Notes under the pieces: generated by a model
Told to the model about the DNA's origin: nothing
Seen by the model: only the letters and a program-made list of their open reading frames with translations
Database searches by the model: none
Shown: one piece after another, positions 7,935 through 16,125 of the stretch
Layout: every line of letters begins with the position of its first letter
Numbering within the stretch: the first letter of the stretch is position 1
Program-made: the position numbers and the translations under genes
Assembly: GCA_002723295.1 (NCBI GenBank)
Contig: PBNP01000001.1
Span: 1-50,285, forward strand
DNA length: 50,285 nucleotides
DNA from: Flavobacteriaceae bacterium
Lineage (GTDB): Bacteria > Bacteroidota > Bacteroidia > Flavobacteriales > Flavobacteriaceae
Direction: 5' to 3'

Positions 7935-8987
7935 ATGAAAATAAATAAATTTTTTTTATTTCTATTTGTAGGCTTTTTACTAGAAAGTTGTTCTGCGGTA
8001 AAAAACATTAAGGAATATATTAATCCTATTTCACCAAAGTATAAATCAGTTCCTTTTTTAAAAAAAAATATTCCATCTGAACCTGATTACTCTCTTGAAG
8101 AAAATTGGGCTGTAACTCCAACTAATTATCCAAAATCTTTGATTGAGATTACTAATAATATAAAATCTAATAAAGCTGCTGTTTTTTATATATATCCAAC
8201 TTTATTACTTGACCCAAAAGACATTAGTTGGAATGCTGATGTTAAAAAGAATATTTTTCGTGATGAAGTTATAAACAAGGCTGTTAAATACCAAGCCTCT
8301 GCTTGGTTAGGTGCAGGGGAATTGTATGTTCCATTTTATCGTCAAGCACATATTAGAATTTTTAAAAGTCCATTTGATAAACAAGGGAAAGAAGCATGGG
8401 AAATTGCCTATTCTGATGTAAAAAGATCATTTAATTATTTTCTTAAAAACTATAGAAATAATCGACCTATAATAATTGCTTCACATAGTCAAGGAACTAT
8501 GCATGCTAAAAGATTATTAAAGGAGTTTTTTGATGGAACTGATCTTCAGAATCAATTAGTTGCTGCTTATTTGGTAGGTGCAAAAATTACGGTTGATGAA
8601 TTTAAACATTTAAAGCCTTTAAACTCTCCAAATGAATTTGGAGGTTATGTTAGTTGGAACACATATAAAAATAAAAGATTCCCAAAGAAATATGAACTTT
8701 GGTTTAAGGGGGGAGTAACTACTAATCCTATAAATTGGAATTTGAATAATCAATCAAGTATTTCAGATCATTTGGGCCTTTTGTATACAGATGGTACTAT
8801 ATATTCCAAAAGTGTTAAAATTATCAGACAAGATGGGATTTTATGGGCATCATTACCTAAAGTTCCAAAACGCTTTTGGTTGTCCTTTGTAAAAAGCTAT
8901 CATTTTGCTGACATTAATTTATTTTGGATGGATATTCAAAAAAATGCTATTGATAGATTAAATAATTGGATTAGTAAAAATCAATAA
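7935..8987 (+). CDS. DUF3089 lipoprotein, alpha/beta-hydrolase-like
   Basis: The 350-residue product has a lipoprotein signal ending LLESC (Cys19). The central IIIASHSQGTMHAKRLL contains the nucleophile elbow S-H-S-Q-G (Ser185), and the flanking AVFYIYPTLL and WLGAGELYVPFYRQA match what I know of the DUF3089 family. A late His-containing stretch, SYHFADINLFWMDIQ, could supply the histidine. It is probably an envelope-bound esterase or lipase-like enzyme whose substrate is unknown. It is divergent from the propeller gene, with 99 AT-rich bases between them that hold only a weak TATTTTTA element near 7901. The Gfo/Idh/MocA operon begins 47 bp downstream. Confidence 0.82.
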   Translation: MKINKFFLFLFVGFLLESCSAVKNIKEYINPISPKYKSVPFLKKNIPSEPDYSLEENWAVTPTNYPKSLIEITNNIKSNKAAVFYIYPTLLLDPKDISWNADVKKNIFRDEVINKAVKYQASAWLGAGELYVPFYRQAHIRIFKSPFDKQGKEAWEIAYSDVKRSFNYFLKNYRNNRPIIIASHSQGTMHAKRLLKEFFDGTDLQNQLVAAYLVGAKITVDEFKHLKPLNSPNEFGGYVSWNTYKNKRFPKKYELWFKGGVTTNPINWNLNNQSSISDHLGLLYTDGTIYSKSVKIIRQDGILWASLPKVPKRFWLSFVKSYHFADINLFWMDIQKNAIDRLNNWISKNQ

Positions 8988-9034
8988 AGTTTATTTTAAA
9001 ATGATATATTTTGTAATTTGAACAAAACTTGACT

Positions 9035-10492
9035 ATGAGAAACAAAACATCTAAATTGAATAAGAGTAGGAGAGATTTTATAAAAAAATCTGCTCTTGCA
9101 TCTACTTTTATTATTTTGCCACGTCATGTTTTAGGTGGAATTGGTTTTAATTCACCAAGTGACCAGTTAGCTATTGCTGCAATTGGATCAGGGGGTAAAG
9201 GAAGAAGTGATATATTGAATGCCTCAAGGAATGGTAAGGAAAGAGTTATTGCTTTATGTGATATTGATCCAAAAGGCAATCATGGAGTAATAGAAAGTCG
9301 CAAAAATTTTCCAGATGCTAAATTTTATGAGGATTTTAGAGAAATGCTTGATAGACATCCTGAGATTGATGCTGTGACAATATCAACACCAGATCATACT
9401 CATGCTGTTGCTGCAATAAATGCTATGCAAAGAAATAAGCACGTATATGTTCAAAAACCTTTAACTCATAATATACGTGAGGCTAGAATATTAACAGAAA
9501 TGGCACGAGAGAGAAAAGTTGTAACACAAATGGGTAATCAAGGATCTTCAAATCCCGATCAGTTGACTGTAAAAAATTGGATTAATAATGCTGAGATTGG
9601 AGTAGTTGAAAAGGTATATGTTTGGACAAATCGACCAGTTTGGCCTCAAGGAATCCCAATGCCTAAAAGTGACAACACTAAACTTCCTGATAATCTAAAC
9701 TGGGACTTATGGCTAGGACCAGCAAAGAAAAGAGATTATATTCCCAACATTCATCCTTTTAACTGGAGAGGATGGTGGGAATATGGTACGGGTGCCCTTG
9801 GTGATATGGGATGTCATATTATTGATGTGCCATTTAGAGCTCTTGGCTTAAAATATCCTAAAGATGTTGAGTGTAGCGTTGGAACTTTATATTCTAAAAT
9901 GTGGACACCTGATTATATTCCTGAAGGTGCTCCTCCTTCATCATCTACTACCCTACATTTTGATGCTACTTCAAAAAATAAAAAACCTATTACAATGATT
10001 TGGACAGATGGTGGTATAAGACCCACTCATCCAGATTTAATTCCGCCAAATGAAGATATTGGTGGAAATGGAGGGTATAATGGAGTTATGATGATTGGTG
10101 ATAAAGGAATTATAACTACAGATGTTTATGGTTATAGTCCAAAATTATATAAGGAAGGTCAAGAAACTAAAATAACTACTAATAAAAATAATTTAAATCT
10201 ATCCTTTAAACATACCGCTAGTTGGGTTCAAGCTTGTAAAGCTGGTTTTAATAGCCCTGAACATTTATCTTTAACATCATCATTCGATTATGCTGGACCA
10301 CTAACTGAAACAGTTTTAATGGGTAATATTGGCATTAGAAGTTATTTGCTTCGTAGAAAAAATGATAACGGAGGGATGGATTATTATGCTCGTAAAAAGT
10401 TGCTTTGGGATGGTTATAATATGAAAATTATAAATATGCCAGATGCAAATCAGTTTGTAACTAGAGAATATAGAAAGGGTTGGGAAATATAA
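9035..10492 (+). CDS. Tat-exported Gfo/Idh/MocA-family oxidoreductase
   Basis: The start is placed at ATG 9035; a TTG two codons upstream is possible but unneeded. The N-terminus has a twin-arginine signal, KSRRDFIKKSALASTFIILP, so the folded protein with its nucleotide should be exported. A Rossmann domain follows with AAIGSGGKGR, then ISTPDHTHAVAAINAM and KHVYVQKPLTHNIREARIL, where the lysine of the QKP motif is the usual catalytic residue. The C-terminal domain is the alpha/beta substrate domain, containing GDMGCHIIDVPFRAL. These enzymes oxidise or reduce sugars or cyclitols with NAD(P). It is first in a probable operon with galE and a TIM-barrel protein. The substrate cannot be stated. 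Confidence 0.9.
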   Translation: MRNKTSKLNKSRRDFIKKSALASTFIILPRHVLGGIGFNSPSDQLAIAAIGSGGKGRSDILNASRNGKERVIALCDIDPKGNHGVIESRKNFPDAKFYEDFREMLDRHPEIDAVTISTPDHTHAVAAINAMQRNKHVYVQKPLTHNIREARILTEMARERKVVTQMGNQGSSNPDQLTVKNWINNAEIGVVEKVYVWTNRPVWPQGIPMPKSDNTKLPDNLNWDLWLGPAKKRDYIPNIHPFNWRGWWEYGTGALGDMGCHIIDVPFRALGLKYPKDVECSVGTLYSKMWTPDYIPEGAPPSSSTTLHFDATSKNKKPITMIWTDGGIRPTHPDLIPPNEDIGGNGGYNGVMMIGDKGIITTDVYGYSPKLYKEGQETKITTNKNNLNLSFKHTASWVQACKAGFNSPEHLSLTSSFDYAGPLTETVLMGNIGIRSYLLRRKNDNGGMDYYARKKLLWDGYNMKIINMPDANQFVTREYRKGWEI

Positions 10493-10504
10493 ATTTTTGA
10501 TTAA

Positions 10505-11512
10505 TTGAAAATTTTAGTAACTGGAGGTTTAGGATATTTAGGCTCTCATGTTGTTGTTGATTTACTAAAAAATAGTTTTTCTGTAGTAATTATTGATAAT
10601 TTAATTAACAGTGATATAAGCTCGTTAGATTGTATTACTAATATTTCAAATAAAAACCTAGTTTTTGAAAAACTAGATTTAACTAAAGAAAAGCAAGTAG
10701 AAGAATTTTTTAATAGAAATTCTGACATTGAAGGAGTAATTCATTTTGCAGCACTTAAATCAGTTAGAGAGAGTATAAAATATCCTCTAAAATATTATCA
10801 CAATAATGTCACAGGAATGATTTTATTATTAGAATATATGCCTAAAGGAATTCCGTTTGTTTTTAGCTCTTCATGTACAGTGTATGGAGCTGTTGAAAAT
10901 AATCCAATTGATGAGAATACACCTTACGGAAATCCTCAATCTCCATATGCCCACACAAAACAAATATGTGAAATCATTATGAACTCTAAATTTAAAAGTG
11001 AGGTGAATTTTAAAGGAATATCTTTACGTTATTTTAATCCAATAGGGGCTCATCCAAGTGGTTTAATTGGAGAAAATCCAAAAAATAAGCCTGAAAACCT
11101 AGTTCCTTACTTAACACAGGTAGTTAGTGGCAGAAGAGAAGAGTTAACTGTTTTTGGAAATGATTATTTGACTATTGATGGAACATGTATTAGAGATTAT
11201 ATACATGTAATGGATCTTGCTGATTCTCATATAGCTGCAATAAATCATCTAAATAATTTAAAATCCAAAAAATATCTAGATGATTTTAATATTGGAACAG
11301 GAAAAGGTATAAGTGTTATACAACTAATTAAAATGTTTGAAGAGTCAACAGGAAAAAAAGTTCAATATAAAATTGGTAAAAGAAGACCAGGTGATCTTGA
11401 AGTAGCATATGCAAATACAAAAAAAACTGAAAAAATATTGGGATGGAAATCAAAATATACCTTAGATGAGGCACTTCAATCAGCATGGAATTGGGAGCTA
11501 AACCATCAATAG
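10505..11512 (+). CDS. galE: UDP-glucose 4-epimerase
   Basis: This 335-residue extended short-chain dehydrogenase has the NAD motif ILVTGGLGYLGSHV at its N-terminus. The catalytic elements FSSSCTVYG (Ser) and SPYAHTKQICE (Tyr-x-x-x-Lys) follow. The GalE-type substrate loop LRYFNPIGAHPSGLIGE and the late RRPGDLEVAYANT support epimerisation between UDP-glucose and UDP-galactose. The start codon is TTG: an in-frame TAA lies directly before it, and the NAD motif begins at once, so no ATG alternative fits. It sits 12 bp after the oxidoreductase gene and 46 bp before the TIM-barrel gene. It has no export signal, so it is a cytoplasmic enzyme between two Tat-type proteins. Confidence 0.93.
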   Translation: MKILVTGGLGYLGSHVVVDLLKNSFSVVIIDNLINSDISSLDCITNISNKNLVFEKLDLTKEKQVEEFFNRNSDIEGVIHFAALKSVRESIKYPLKYYHNNVTGMILLLEYMPKGIPFVFSSSCTVYGAVENNPIDENTPYGNPQSPYAHTKQICEIIMNSKFKSEVNFKGISLRYFNPIGAHPSGLIGENPKNKPENLVPYLTQVVSGRREELTVFGNDYLTIDGTCIRDYIHVMDLADSHIAAINHLNNLKSKKYLDDFNIGTGKGISVIQLIKMFEESTGKKVQYKIGKRRPGDLEVAYANTKKTEKILGWKSKYTLDEALQSAWNWELNHQ

Positions 11513-11558
11513 ATAACTATTAAATTTTAATTACCTTGAATAAATATTATAAAAAGAA

Positions 11559-12443
11559 ATGAATAGGAGAAATATTTTAAAGACAATTGGATCAGGTATT
11601 GCAGCTATGGGTGTAATCCCATTAATGGGATCTCAAAAACAAGAAGTATTTAAATCAAACAAATTAAAAGGCAATATTAATCACTCTGTTTGTAAATGGT
11701 GTTTTAATGACATGTCACTTGAAGAGCTAGCAAAAGAAGCAAAAAAAATAGGCTTGGTGGGTATTGACTTAATAGGAACTGAAGGATGGGATGTTTTAAA
11801 AAAAAACAATTTAATTTCAACTATGTGTTACGGAGATTTAGAAGGAAAATCAACTAGAAGCTTGACAAATGGTTGGTGTGATAAAAAATTTCATGATGAG
11901 CTCATATCTAATTACTTTAGACATATAAAATTAGTTGCGGATGCTGGATGGACTAACTTGATTTGCTTTAGTGGAAGCAGGAGAAACATAACTGATAAAC
12001 AAGGACTTGAAAATTGTATTGAGGGCTTGAGTAAAATTATTCCTTTAGCAGAAAAATTGGGAGTTGTTTTGCATATGGAGCTTTTGAATTCAAAGATTGA
12101 TCATAAAGATTATATGTGTGATAATTCACTATGGGGTGTTGAGTTATGTAAACGTTTAGATTCAAAAAATTTTAAATTATTATATGACATTTATCATATG
12201 CAAGTAGATGAAGGTGATGTTATAAGAACAATTTCTGAAAATCACCAACATATCGGACATTATCATACTGCTGGAGTGCCTGGTCGCAATGAAATAGACG
12301 AATCTCAAGAGTTATATTATCCAGCCATCATGAAAGCAATAGTTGAAACAGGATTTAGAGGGTATGTCGCACAAGAGTTTATCCCTAAAAAAAATGATAA
12401 AATAAAATCTCTAGCTAGAGCTGTTCAGATTTGTGATGTATAA
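11559..12443 (+). CDS. Tat-type TIM-barrel protein, hydroxypyruvate-isomerase/sugar-isomerase family
   Basis: The 294-residue product opens with a twin-arginine-like signal, MNRRNILKTIGSGIAAMGV. A xylose-isomerase-like TIM barrel then follows. Metal-site stretches are visible in LGVVLHMELLNS, FKLLYDIYHMQVDEGD, IGHYHTAGVPGRNEID and YVAQEFIPK, matching the Glu-Asp-His-Glu arrangement of the Hyi/AP-endonuclease-2 family. It probably isomerises or epimerises a keto sugar or sugar acid outside the cytoplasm. Its neighbour two genes upstream, the Tat-exported oxidoreductase, is a common partner of this family in Bacteroidota, which suggests the two work on the same sugar. It ends 3 bp before the convergent S10 peptidase gene. 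Confidence 0.85.
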   Translation: MNRRNILKTIGSGIAAMGVIPLMGSQKQEVFKSNKLKGNINHSVCKWCFNDMSLEELAKEAKKIGLVGIDLIGTEGWDVLKKNNLISTMCYGDLEGKSTRSLTNGWCDKKFHDELISNYFRHIKLVADAGWTNLICFSGSRRNITDKQGLENCIEGLSKIIPLAEKLGVVLHMELLNSKIDHKDYMCDNSLWGVELCKRLDSKNFKLLYDIYHMQVDEGDVIRTISENHQHIGHYHTAGVPGRNEIDESQELYYPAIMKAIVETGFRGYVAQEFIPKKNDKIKSLARAVQICDV

Positions 12444-12446
12444 TTT

Positions 12447-13937
12447 CTAGTACTTTGCAGGTTTCCCTTTAGTAGTTGTTTTTTTTATAAAATCTCGCAA
12501 ATCATCGTTTGCTTTTATCAAATCTTCTTTTCTTAAATACATCATATGACCACTTCTATATCCCTTAAAGAAAAAACGGTCCTTAAATTTTCCACTTGGA
12601 TCAACTTGCCACATAGTATACTTTGCACTAAAGTAGGTGGTTGCTCCATCATAATAACCAGATTGAGTAAAAACTTTTAAAAATGGATTTTCAGCCATAG
12701 CTTGTCTTAGATTATCTCTAACTCTTACATTATCTTTATTCCAAGGTCTTACCGAATGATGACCTCTGCCCCAAGTATTATATTTTACATCAGATTTAAA
12801 TTTCAACTCATTTTGTAAATAGTGATTAATAGCTGGTGTAAATGCATGGTCCCATGCACTCATTTCAGCATTATAATCAACCCTATTACCAGAGTCTTGT
12901 CTATCAATTCCTTTATATCTAGAATCTAGCCTTCCAATTGTTTTGCCTTCATCTCTTAAAAGTTCCTTCCAAAAAAATGATGTAGAAAGATTTATATTAT
13001 TTTCAATAATATCTTTTTTATTAAGACCTGTAAAGTATGATATTTTATCTGCAATTGAATTTTTTTCAACCTCACTTATAAATCCTCCTTTTGATAAAGC
13101 TGGAATAAGTTCATTTAATGCAAATTCTTCAGATTTTGGAAGAATTTCCTCTAAATCCAATTTTTGTAGTTCTTCAGGTAGTTTTTTATGGTACCAAGAT
13201 GCAGCTGTATAATATGGAAAATCAATGGCAGAGGAAACTGGACCAGGATATACTTGGTAATCAGCTGGAGAAACTAATATTACACCATTTAAATATATCC
13301 ATTGTTTATCTTGAAGCTCATGAGATAATCCCATCACTCTTACTCCACCATAACTTTCTCCAATTAGATATTTTGGAGAGTCCCATCTGTTTTTTCTTGA
13401 AATAAAAGTGCTAATCCATTCAGCTAGGTATTTTATATCTTGATTAACTCCAAAAAAGGTTTTGCCACTTTCTTTTTTACCTTCATACTCGATGATTCTA
13501 GAATAACCAACATTTACAGGATTAACAAAAACTATATCTGCAGTGTCGAGAATTGAATATGGGTTTGACTTATATCCATAAGGTTGTATAGGATACCCTT
13601 CATCATCAATTTTTAGTATTCTTGGTCCGGTATAACCCATATGCATCCATAATGATCCTGCGCCAGGCCCTCCATTAAAAGAAAAAATTAGTGGACGAGT
13701 TGTATTATTAGAAATGTTAGTTCTTCTATAATATGTGTAAAACAAGCTTGCAATTGGTTTTCCATCTCCATTCCATACTGGTATTCTTCCAGCTTGAGCC
13801 TCATAATTAATTACTTGACCTTTAATTATAGTTTTATGTTGAGTAACTACTAGAGTATCAATAGGCAACTTCTTCTCTTGTGTATATATAAAAGTTGTAG
13901 ATAAAAACAAGAGGTAAAAAAAATATTCCTTTTTCAT
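12447..13937 (-). CDS. Secreted S10-family serine carboxypeptidase-like protein
   Basis: The 496-residue protein begins with a signal peptide, MKKEYFFYLLFLSTTFIYTQ. Diagnostic S10 elements are FSFNGGPGAGSLW (oxyanion region, residues about 86-97), LIGESYGGVRVMG with nucleophile Ser195, a late VFTQSGYYDGATTYF with the candidate Asp, and YRSGHMMYLRKED with the His. This supports an active serine carboxypeptidase that trims C-terminal residues from peptides in the periplasm or outside the cell. The gene is monocistronic as far as can be seen. The strong hairpin at 13995-14014 lies upstream of it and separates it from ompA. Confidence 0.9.
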   Translation of the reverse strand: MKKEYFFYLLFLSTTFIYTQEKKLPIDTLVVTQHKTIIKGQVINYEAQAGRIPVWNGDGKPIASLFYTYYRRTNISNNTTRPLIFSFNGGPGAGSLWMHMGYTGPRILKIDDEGYPIQPYGYKSNPYSILDTADIVFVNPVNVGYSRIIEYEGKKESGKTFFGVNQDIKYLAEWISTFISRKNRWDSPKYLIGESYGGVRVMGLSHELQDKQWIYLNGVILVSPADYQVYPGPVSSAIDFPYYTAASWYHKKLPEELQKLDLEEILPKSEEFALNELIPALSKGGFISEVEKNSIADKISYFTGLNKKDIIENNINLSTSFFWKELLRDEGKTIGRLDSRYKGIDRQDSGNRVDYNAEMSAWDHAFTPAINHYLQNELKFKSDVKYNTWGRGHHSVRPWNKDNVRVRDNLRQAMAENPFLKVFTQSGYYDGATTYFSAKYTMWQVDPSGKFKDRFFFKGYRSGHMMYLRKEDLIKANDDLRDFIKKTTTKGKPAKY

Positions 13938-13994
13938 AATGTTATTCTTTTTGTAATAAGAAAATTAATTCATTTTAATTACATAATAAAAAAA

Positions 13995-14014
13995 ACCTCT
14001 CAAATTTGAGAGGT
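13995..14014 (-). terminator. Bidirectional rho-independent terminator after ompA
   Basis: The core is a perfect palindrome with arms cctctcaaa and tttgagagg at 13996-14013, extended by A and T tracts on either side (13988-13995 and 14014-14019). On the minus strand it follows the ompA stop codon by about 20 bases and ends in a T-run. The symmetry would also let it work on the plus strand. Confidence 0.88.
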
Positions 14015-14037
14015 TTTTTATAGTAGTGAAAATTTCT

Positions 14038-15372
14038 TTAATCAATCTTTATTTCAACACCTCCACGATTAAACTCTACTCTTCGACTTGCTTCACGTCC
14101 TTTCCATGTAGAATTATCACCTAAAGGCTTGCTTTCACCAAAAGCTTTGGTTGAGATTCTGCTAGAATCAACACCAGCAGCTTCTAATGCAGCTTTAACA
14201 GCATCAGCTCTTCCTTGTGAAATTTTCATATTATATTTTTCTGAACCATCTTCGGAAGCATGACCTTCTATAACAATATTTACATCAGAATACTCATCTA
14301 ATAGAGCCTTAAGCTTCATAACCATAGCTTCTCCATCAGAATTAATTTTTGTACTAGAAACATTGAAATATATTTTAGAATTACTGTCAGCTAAAAATTC
14401 AATTAATTTAACAGGTTCAGCAACACATCCTCCATTTTCAGCTACACCTGCCTCATCTGGACATAAATCATCTTTATCTAAGACTCCATCTCCATCAGTA
14501 TCTGGCCAAGGGCATCCATCGTTTCCAACGGCACCAGCTTCATTTGGACATTTATCATCTTTATCAACTACAGTGTCTCCGTCAGAATCTGGACATCCAC
14601 CCATTTCAGCACTTCCAGCAGCATCAGGGCATGCATCTTCTTGATCTGCAATTCCATCACCATCAGAATCTGGACAACCATTCATTTCAGCAGTACCAGC
14701 TTCCTCAGGGCAAGAATCTTTGTTATCAGGAATACCATCACCATCTGTATCAGGACATCCGTCAAACTCTTTTAATCCAGGCACATCTGGACATACATCT
14801 TTTTTATCGTTAACGCCGTCTCCATCACTATCTCCAGTTCCGAACAGGTAAGTTACACCTATAACGTGTTGCATCTGGTTAGATGAATTTTTTTCAGAGG
14901 CATTCCTCATTGAAGTGCTAAGATTAGCAGCCCATTTGTCATTAAGTCTTATGTTAACTCCTGCTCCACCATGAGATGTTCTTGCAGCAGTAGTTGAAGG
15001 GAAAGTACCTTCCTTACTAGAATTCTTTTCGCCAAAATTAGATAATCCATATCCAGCAAAAAGGTAAGGGATTACCTTTCCTTCTTTAACGATATTGAAT
15101 TTAACAACACCATCTACGGTGTAGTAATCTTCAGCAGATTTATCAATACTATTAGCTGAATATTGAGCTCCAATAGAAAAACCTCCCCCTAAATAACGGG
15201 TAAGACTTAGCGCAGGAACACCAAAACCAGAGCCTTTCTCAGCATCATCAATGCTAACAATATTCGCACCAATAGCGATTGCCCATGGATTTTCAGCAGT
15301 TTGAGCAGTTAGATTATTTGAAGTAAAAGTCCAAGCAACTAACGCTAATACGAGAGTCAAATATTTTTTCAT
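14038..15372 (-). CDS. OmpA-family outer membrane protein with five thrombospondin type 3 repeats
   Basis: The start is set at ATG 15372 because it gives the signal peptide MKKYLTLVLALVAWTFTSNN. The GTG at 15423 overlaps the promoter. The 444-residue protein has an N-terminal beta-barrel-like domain (about 25-178) and five tandem calcium-binding TSP3 repeats (about 181-315) of the DSDGDGxxDxxDxCP type. A C-terminal OmpA peptidoglycan-binding domain includes IVIEGHASEDGSEKYN and SQGRADAVKAAL. It is expected to tie the outer membrane to peptidoglycan and is probably abundant. The fourth repeat has DGDT instead of DGDG. A strong promoter and a strong terminator make it a single-gene unit. It resembles the protein at 16126-16986 in its OmpA domain. 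Confidence 0.92.
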   Translation of the reverse strand: MKKYLTLVLALVAWTFTSNNLTAQTAENPWAIAIGANIVSIDDAEKGSGFGVPALSLTRYLGGGFSIGAQYSANSIDKSAEDYYTVDGVVKFNIVKEGKVIPYLFAGYGLSNFGEKNSSKEGTFPSTTAARTSHGGAGVNIRLNDKWAANLSTSMRNASEKNSSNQMQHVIGVTYLFGTGDSDGDGVNDKKDVCPDVPGLKEFDGCPDTDGDGIPDNKDSCPEEAGTAEMNGCPDSDGDGIADQEDACPDAAGSAEMGGCPDSDGDTVVDKDDKCPNEAGAVGNDGCPWPDTDGDGVLDKDDLCPDEAGVAENGGCVAEPVKLIEFLADSNSKIYFNVSSTKINSDGEAMVMKLKALLDEYSDVNIVIEGHASEDGSEKYNMKISQGRADAVKAALEAAGVDSSRISTKAFGESKPLGDNSTWKGREASRRVEFNRGGVEIKID

Positions 15373-15392
15373 TTTGTAATTGTTATATACAG

Positions 15393-15425
15393 CAAATATA
15401 GTAAAAACAAGCATAAATTCCACAA
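15393..15425 (-). promoter_or_regulatory. Consensus promoter of the ompA-like gene
   Basis: On the minus strand, TTG (15423-15425), 22 bases and TATATTTG (15393-15400) match the Bacteroidota consensus exactly. Transcription would begin about 15386, leaving a leader of only about 14 bases before ATG 15372. This placement rules out the upstream in-frame GTG at 15423 as the true start. Confidence 0.75.
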
Positions 15426-15457
15426 TCTGAAAAAAATCTGTAATTTATCTTACAAAT

Positions 15458-16009
15458 TCAACTTGAGTATTTCTTTATTTTAAGCCTAAACTCCTTTTCG
15501 CTTAATTTTTCAAGAACGTAATGAATATTAGCCAATATAGTGCCTCTTGAAAAGCTTATATTAACAAGTTTTATATTTTGATGACACCAATTTTTTATTC
15601 TAGATGTGTCTATTTGAGAAAATGGTATTGAAATAGCTTTGGAGAAAAATTTATTAGCTCTTGTAAGTGATGAATCTTCGGCTATAACCCTAAATTCAAG
15701 TGTTTTGATTTTTTCATCACTTGTAATTGTTACAAAATATTTAGTTTTAGATAATTCTTTTAGATATTCTTTTTTACTCAAATTATTTTTTTCAAATGAA
15801 GCATTATCATTTAGATAAAATCCATTTACAATAAGATTTTTCTCAAATATGTTTGGAGAAATACCCTCAATATAATTCGAGCCTACTTGAGAAGTGTTCT
15901 CAGAATTAAGAACCTTTTCAAATTCAAACAAATTTGATTTTTCATTAAAATTGTTACATTGGATTATAAAAAAGTATATTATAAAATAAATAATTTTGTA
16001 GTTTTTCAT
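15458..16009 (-). CDS. Hypothetical lipoprotein, no recognised family
   Basis: I do not recognise this 183-residue protein. It begins with a strongly hydrophobic segment ending FIIQC (Cys18), which fits a lipoprotein signal. The remainder is rich in Asn, Ser, Lys and Glu, with predicted alternating strands and helices and no catalytic motif that I can see. A segment around residues 95-160 (TSDEKIKTLEFRVIAEDSS onward) could form a small mixed alpha/beta domain. It lies 85 bp upstream of the ompA start on the same strand and is divergent from the second OmpA gene, 116 bp away. That location suggests an envelope role, but this is inference from position only. Confidence 0.6.
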   Translation of the reverse strand: MKNYKIIYFIIYFFIIQCNNFNEKSNLFEFEKVLNSENTSQVGSNYIEGISPNIFEKNLIVNGFYLNDNASFEKNNLSKKEYLKELSKTKYFVTITSDEKIKTLEFRVIAEDSSLTRANKFFSKAISIPFSQIDTSRIKNWCHQNIKLVNISFSRGTILANIHYVLEKLSEKEFRLKIKKYSS

Positions 16010-16076
16010 TTTACTAAAATACTTTAAAGAGTTGATTATTTTAAATTTATATCATAAATAAATTACCTAGATTGAA

Positions 16077-16107
16077 TTGCAATTTTTAATAAAAATCAAT
16101 ACATTTC
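16077..16107 (+). promoter_or_regulatory. Probable promoter of the second OmpA gene, followed by an A14 tract
   Basis: TTG (16077-16079), 20 bases and TACATTTC (16100-16107) match the consensus except for the last base. The predicted start point, about 16112-16114, falls inside a run of 14 A (16109-16122) that ends three bases before the ATG at 16126. The leader would be almost pure A. Confidence 0.5.
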
Positions 16108-16125
16108 TAAAAAAAAAAAAAAGAA

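Noticed and set aside
14363-14813. Plus-strand open frames across the TSP3 repeats
   Set aside because: They are antisense shadows caused by the repeat composition of the OmpA gene and contain no recognisable domain.
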